This document shows, one piece after another, positions 19,320 through 23,375 of a stretch of 23,375 nt of DNA. Made by a program: the position numbers and the translations under genes. The notes beneath the pieces were generated by a model. It did not search any database and was not told where the DNA came from. It worked only from the letters and a program-made list of their open reading frames with translations. The stretch is from positions 1-23,375 of IMG/VR virus record IMGVR_UViG_3300042350_001167; one strand, given 5' to 3'. The stretch is from a virus. The stretch's first letter is position 1. Each line of letters starts with the position of its first letter.

Positions 19320-21861
19320 CGCAGGGGCGATTCGTGCCGGCTCGGCATACGTTGAAATCTTCGCCCGCGATGGGCAGTTCCAGCAGGCGATGAGCCGGAT
19401 CCGCGCCCGCATGATGACGCTCGGCACGCAGCTGCGGCAGGCCGGCACGGGCATGACGATCGCCGGCACGGCGCTGGGGGCTCCGTTCGTGTTTGCGGCC
19501 CGCACGGCGGCAGCGTACTCGCTCGAGATGGCTCGCGTGCGGGCGAATACCGGCGCGACAGACCAGCAGTTCTCGCAGCTGAACGCATCTGCAAAGAATT
19601 TCGCCGTTCAGTTTGGCCGTGCGCCTGAAGAGGTGGCTGTCGCCATGAGCGAACTTGCCAAGGCAGGGCTAGACGCCGAGGGGGTGATGAAGGCTATCAG
19701 TCCAATCCTCTCGGTGGCAGCAGCCGACAACATGGAGCTCGCCAGGGCCGTTGAGGTGGTCGTTAGCACGATGGCGCAGTTCCGCATGGGCACGGACGAT
19801 TTCGGAACGATTGCCGACAAGCTGCAGGCGACTGCAAACGCCTCGACAACCAGCGTCGACTCGCTCGGCGAAGCCCTCACATATGTTGGCCCAAAGGCGT
19901 TCGCTGCTGGCCAGTCTCTCGACGATGTGCTTGCGTCGCTCGCCACGCTCGGTGACGCGGGTCTTCGCGGGTCGCTCGGAGGCACGGGGCTTGCGAGAAT
20001 CATTGAATCAATTGCCAACGAAGAGGACAAGCTCGCTGCCCTTGGCGTCAGCACTCGCGACGCTACTGGAAACATGCTGCCGTTCATGGACGTGATGGAG
20101 CAGCTTGGGACGAAAGCTCCTGATGCGAACATTGACTCGCTTCGCGTAATGACGGAAATCTTTGAGATTCGCGGCGCTAACGCGGCCACATCACTTTCGC
20201 AGATGCGTGAAAAGTTCGACCAAGTCATGCAGGCGATTGGCAACTCTGGCGGATCTGCGCTGGGGAAAGCCAAGGCAGTGATGGGCTCGTTCGGCGGTGC
20301 AGTCAAGCAGCTTGGCGCCCAGTTTGGCGTGTTCCAAATCCAAGTCATTGAGTCGATGGGTCCGCTCGCCACGCAGGCCGTGCAAGCGTTCACAAAGCTG
20401 ATGGCTGTCGTCGGCGGGTTCATCAGCCGCAACGGCACGCTCGTCGCGATCGTGGCCGGCAGTGCAGCAGCCCTCTTCGGCCTCGGCATAGCCTCTCTGG
20501 CGGCTGGCATCGCCCTCCAGGGACTCGCCACGGGCCTCCGTGTCATCCAGGCCGTGCTGCCGTTGATCCCGGCCCTGTTCTCGCCGATCGCGTTGTCGAT
20601 CGCTGCGATGGCCGCGGCGATCGGCGGCGGCGTGATCATCGCCCGCACGCTCTCTCCTGCATTCAAGCAAGAGACTGACGCGATCGCCGCCGCCCTCATG
20701 CGGCTGGACTTCGGCGCCGCGTGGTCCGTGATGAACATCAATCTGGCGATTGCCCTCGTGCAAATGCACCAGGCGTTTGCTCAGGCGTTTGACCTGGTGA
20801 AGAACACGGTGATTTCTGCCAGCAGCTTCATCGGCGACATGCTGATCCAAGGGCTCGACCGGTTCATGGGGCTATTCGGGGCCGACATCCTCACGCTGCA
20901 GGCCGGCTTTGAGAAACTGGGCGTGTATTTCCGTGCCGCGTTCGACTGGGACTTTGCCGTGAACGGTATGTCGGACGCACTCAAGAAGGTCGAGGCCCGC
21001 GTCGAGGAGGCCCGCCAGCGAGCCCCGACGGCAGACGCTCGAGCAGAGCAGCGGCGGCAGGAACGAGAGAAGCAGGCAGAAGGACGCAACGAAGAGATCA
21101 AGCGGCGCGACGCCGGCTTTGAGGACACGATCAAGGAACTCCGGAAGGACGCTGCCCGGGCGCGTGAGCGTGGCCTCGGCAAGACCGACAAGGTGCCAGC
21201 CGAGGAAAAGGTTGACGAGAAGGGGAAACCGGTGAAGCCGAAGCTGCCGGCGGCCCCCCCGGGTGCATTCATGCCGCCACCGGAAGGCGGGAAGGCTGAG
21301 AAGGACAAGGGCATCGCCGGTGCCGGCAACTGGAGCGGCGTCGGTCTGGATATCGGCCCAGAGATCAACAGGCTGGAGGATCCCGCCAACCGGACCGCCG
21401 ATGCCACCGAGCGAACGGCGGAAGCAGTCGGCGCAATCGCCGGCAAAGGCGGCGGTGAGGCGGCTGGCGTTGCGCCGATGGCGGCGGCGGCCGGCATGGC
21501 CCCCGGAGAGTTCCAGGCCCAGCTGGACGCAATCGCACTGATGGCCGCCGACCCCAACTCAAACGCCGGCGACCTTCTGGCCCTCGGAGGCAATGCGGCG
21601 ATGGCAGGCCAGGCGGCCCAGGCGGCAGCACCACCAGCCATCGCGATGGACGCAGTCGCACCTCGAGCTCCTGGCGTGCAGCAGGCCGCCGCTCAGGGCA
21701 TGCAGGCCGCCGTCGAGACGTCGCAGATCGGGATCGCATTCCAGAAAGTCGGCAGCGAGATCGTGGCTGCCATTACAGCCGGCACTGAGGTTTCCAAGCA
21801 GATGCTCAGCGCGCTCACCAAGATTGCAGACAAAAAGCCAACCGAGGCAGTGTTCTCATGA
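19309..21861 (+). CDS. Tape measure protein
   Basis: 850 residues from ATG 19309, with GGAGG about six bases before. Residues about 10-340 follow the TP901-type tape measure core (AGTGMTIAGTALGAPF, EVAVAMSELAKAGLDAEGVM, LRGSLGGTGLARII, MTEIFEIRGANAATSLSQM). Residues 365-450 hold hydrophobic segments (TLVAIVAGSAAALFGLGIAS, LPLIPALFSPIALSIAAMAA) that could insert in the host membrane during DNA delivery. Residues about 556-622 are a charged coiled coil. Residues about 630-830 are Pro/Ala/Gly-rich and low complexity. At about 0.15 nm per residue, a typical ratio, the tail would be near 130 nm. No lytic transglycosylase or peptidase domain is visible. Confidence 0.92.
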   Translation: MAASAGAIRAGSAYVEIFARDGQFQQAMSRIRARMMTLGTQLRQAGTGMTIAGTALGAPFVFAARTAAAYSLEMARVRANTGATDQQFSQLNASAKNFAVQFGRAPEEVAVAMSELAKAGLDAEGVMKAISPILSVAAADNMELARAVEVVVSTMAQFRMGTDDFGTIADKLQATANASTTSVDSLGEALTYVGPKAFAAGQSLDDVLASLATLGDAGLRGSLGGTGLARIIESIANEEDKLAALGVSTRDATGNMLPFMDVMEQLGTKAPDANIDSLRVMTEIFEIRGANAATSLSQMREKFDQVMQAIGNSGGSALGKAKAVMGSFGGAVKQLGAQFGVFQIQVIESMGPLATQAVQAFTKLMAVVGGFISRNGTLVAIVAGSAAALFGLGIASLAAGIALQGLATGLRVIQAVLPLIPALFSPIALSIAAMAAAIGGGVIIARTLSPAFKQETDAIAAALMRLDFGAAWSVMNINLAIALVQMHQAFAQAFDLVKNTVISASSFIGDMLIQGLDRFMGLFGADILTLQAGFEKLGVYFRAAFDWDFAVNGMSDALKKVEARVEEARQRAPTADARAEQRRQEREKQAEGRNEEIKRRDAGFEDTIKELRKDAARARERGLGKTDKVPAEEKVDEKGKPVKPKLPAAPPGAFMPPPEGGKAEKDKGIAGAGNWSGVGLDIGPEINRLEDPANRTADATERTAEAVGAIAGKGGGEAAGVAPMAAAAGMAPGEFQAQLDAIALMAADPNSNAGDLLALGGNAAMAGQAAQAAAPPAIAMDAVAPRAPGVQQAAAQGMQAAVETSQIGIAFQKVGSEIVAAITAGTEVSKQMLSALTKIADKKPTEAVFS

Positions 21862-22811
21862 GCAGCTACACGGTTTATGAACTCCGCGACTCAGAGAGCG
21901 GCAGCGTCGACAGTGAAGACCTCGAGGCTGGCGAGGTGTGGAACGTCACTAAGAAATACCTGATCGGGCAGTGCCCGGACGGTATGGGCGAGGTCAAGGA
22001 TGCCATCCTGGGCTACTTGCCTCGATACTGGCAGACCGCGACAGGATACTGGAGGCGCAAGAGCTTAAGCATCAAGGGAGTTGGGAAGCAGTGTTTTGAA
22101 GTCACTGGCGAGTACACGACGCTCGTGCCGTCCACCGCCGCCGCAGACGGCGGCGGCGGCGACAGCGGTGATTCAAACCACCAATTCGCCCCTGGATCGA
22201 TAGCGTGGGACACGACTGGCTCAACGGAGCACGTCACAAGCGGTCTAAGCGAGCGCGTCATTGGCGGCGATGGCACTGAGGACTTCGGCGGCGCCATTAA
22301 CGTCCAGGGCACAAGCGTGCAGGGCGTCGATAAAGTTGTGCCCGCGATGAAATACACGGAAACGTGGATCATGCCGGCCCAGACCGGCATGTCCGAGACT
22401 TTCGTGAAAGCCGTCTACTCGCTGACAGGCACGGTGAACGAATCGAAATTCCGCGCGTTTGAGCCAGGCGAAGCCCTCTTCATGGGCGCTCGGGCGCAGT
22501 GGAGCGGCGACCAGCCATACACGACGGTCACCTTTGACTGGGTTTGCCGCGCGAACGATCCGACGTTTTACGTGAAGGGGCTCCCGCAAACTACCAAGGA
22601 GGGCTGGGAGTTCGCGTGGGTCATCTATCGCCAAAACTCCACGGCGAGTGGATTCATCGTTCAACAGCCTAAGCTTCTGGTCATCGACCAGATATACAAA
22701 AAGAAGAATTGGGCATCTCTCGGCATAGCAACCGCTCCCGGCGCGAAGCAGACCGGAACGACAGCCACGGCTGCGTCTACTGCCGCTGCGGTCGGCGCGT
22801 TCCTCAACTAG
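21858..22811 (+). CDS. Distal tail candidate, function unknown
   Basis: 317 residues, ATG 21858 overlapping the tape measure stop (ATGA). I do not recognise a named family. The N-terminal half is beta-rich with a GDSGDSNHQF break after a GGGG turn (about 95-105); VTKKYLIGQCPDGMGEVKDA and YWRRKSLSIKGVGKQCFEV precede it. The central part (MKYTETWIMPAQTGMSETFV, VNESKFRAFEPGEALFMGAR, TVTFDWVCRANDPTFYVKGL) is strand-rich with aromatic turns. The C terminus is Ala/Thr-rich. The place directly after the tape measure is that of distal tail or hub proteins, so a role in the tail tip ring is the main inference. Similar genes occur, in my reading, in planctomycete prophages. Confidence 0.5.
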   Translation: MSSYTVYELRDSESGSVDSEDLEAGEVWNVTKKYLIGQCPDGMGEVKDAILGYLPRYWQTATGYWRRKSLSIKGVGKQCFEVTGEYTTLVPSTAAADGGGGDSGDSNHQFAPGSIAWDTTGSTEHVTSGLSERVIGGDGTEDFGGAINVQGTSVQGVDKVVPAMKYTETWIMPAQTGMSETFVKAVYSLTGTVNESKFRAFEPGEALFMGARAQWSGDQPYTTVTFDWVCRANDPTFYVKGLPQTTKEGWEFAWVIYRQNSTASGFIVQQPKLLVIDQIYKKKNWASLGIATAPGAKQTGTTATAASTAAAVGAFLN

Positions 22812-22812
22812 C

Positions 22813-23375
22813 ATGGACCCACGCAGCCACGTCAGCCCTGGCGATCCGATCCGTCTGGCGGCAAGCCAGATCAACGGGTTGAATCGCCTTCTGTCGGTAG
22901 ACCCCGGGTTCGTGTCGCCGGCCGCCGGAGAACCGCCCACGCCCTACACGTGGGTGATGGCGAAGAACAACACTGGGTCGACGGTCGCCCGCTGGGGCGT
23001 GCTCGCGATCACCGGCATGGCCATCGCGCCGGGCAGCAGCAACGCCACGGCGCAGTTTGAGCAGCTGCCCGTCGTCGCCGGTGGCACGCCGTCTGCGACC
23101 ACGACGGCTTGGTGCGTGGCTGTCGAGCCGATAGCGGCGAACGCTGTTGGCAGGGTGGCGGTGGGTGGCGTGGTGCAGCTGAAGGCGGCAGACCTCGGCA
23201 AGGCGTCTGGGGCTCATGTCCTCTGGAAGGATTCCAACTGGGCGCTGATTCGCATGCAGGCCGGCGTCATTCGTGGCACGTTCACCGGGACGTGGACGAA
23301 AGGCAGCACGACAACCGTCACGGATGCCGTCGTCTCTGGTGCGACCTACACGGCGAAGAACTACATCGCCACGCT
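22813..23375 (+). CDS. Tail-module structural protein, 3' end cut off
   Basis: ATG 22813 follows the previous TAG by one base, and the frame stays open to the window end (187 codons seen). It begins MDPRSHVSPGDPIRLAASQI, then PPTPYTWVMAKNNTGSTVAR and WGVLAITGMAIAP. The central VAVGGVVQLKAADLGKASGA, HVLWKDSNWALIRM resembles the bead-like strands of decoration (DUF2190-type) proteins and may be a small surface domain. The rest, TGTWTKGSTTTVTDAVVSGA, reads as beta. Function is not known; it likely belongs to the tail tip. Coding bias is continuous across the end, so it is a truncated gene, not a broken one. Confidence 0.6.
   Translation, partial: MDPRSHVSPGDPIRLAASQINGLNRLLSVDPGFVSPAAGEPPTPYTWVMAKNNTGSTVARWGVLAITGMAIAPGSSNATAQFEQLPVVAGGTPSATTTAWCVAVEPIAANAVGRVAVGGVVQLKAADLGKASGAHVLWKDSNWALIRMQAGVIRGTFTGTWTKGSTTTVTDAVVSGATYTAKNYIAT

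Noticed and set aside
19608-20741. Antisense frame of about 377 codons opposite the tape measure gene
   Set aside because: The + strand has a well-supported tape measure core; the antisense product shows no domain pattern.

Overview
The window is 23.4 kb from the structural module of a tailed bacteriophage or prophage, moderately to strongly GC-rich. All 34 genes I can support lie on the + strand, packed stop-to-start. There is no terminase, portal, integrase, replication or lysis gene, so I cannot say whether it is a free phage or a prophage. A G/T-type tail chaperone pair, a tape measure protein and tail-tube-like genes, with no recognisable sheath gene, point to a siphovirus with a long non-contractile tail. 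Several protein types resemble those in planctomycete prophages (protease-capsid fusion, distal tail genes) and in aquatic phages (MAHF-type and MAAPN-type proteins). A planctomycete host is therefore my low-to-moderate-confidence inference.

Layout. 1-2854: head genes, namely a 5'-truncated prohead protease/major capsid fusion, a small decoration-type protein and a head-tail joining protein fused to a second domain. 2858-13541: an unusually large fibre/adhesin island of 18 genes. It holds three Mtd_N-like anchors, a LamG-type lectin, a 713-residue fibre with a seven-repeat propeller set inside an Ig-like domain, two glycine-rich adhesins, two collagen-like fibres and small accessory proteins. 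13552-16224: a three-gene, very GC-rich glycan cassette (GH130-like protein, SAM methyltransferase, GT2 glycosyltransferase with a helical-repeat tail). 16228-23375: tail morphogenesis, namely a tail terminator-like protein, an HK97 gp10-like protein, three small tail-tube-like paralogues, G/T-like chaperones, tape measure, a distal tail candidate and a final gene cut off by the window end.

The most interesting structure is in the fibre island. It looks built from repeated cassettes: anchor or fibre base, beta-rich virion protein, adhesin, small accessory protein. Cassettes 0 (about 3733-5500) and 2 (about 10056-12833) still share near-identical DNA at matching places on both sides of different adhesin payloads: a 61-bp repeat with a 38-bp exact core on the left, and a 40-bp repeat on the right. 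This suggests an exchangeable receptor-binding system sitting between head-completion and tail-completion genes, with a glycan-modifying cassette directly behind it. The modular arrangement is read from the sequence; the exchange and glycosylation functions are inference.
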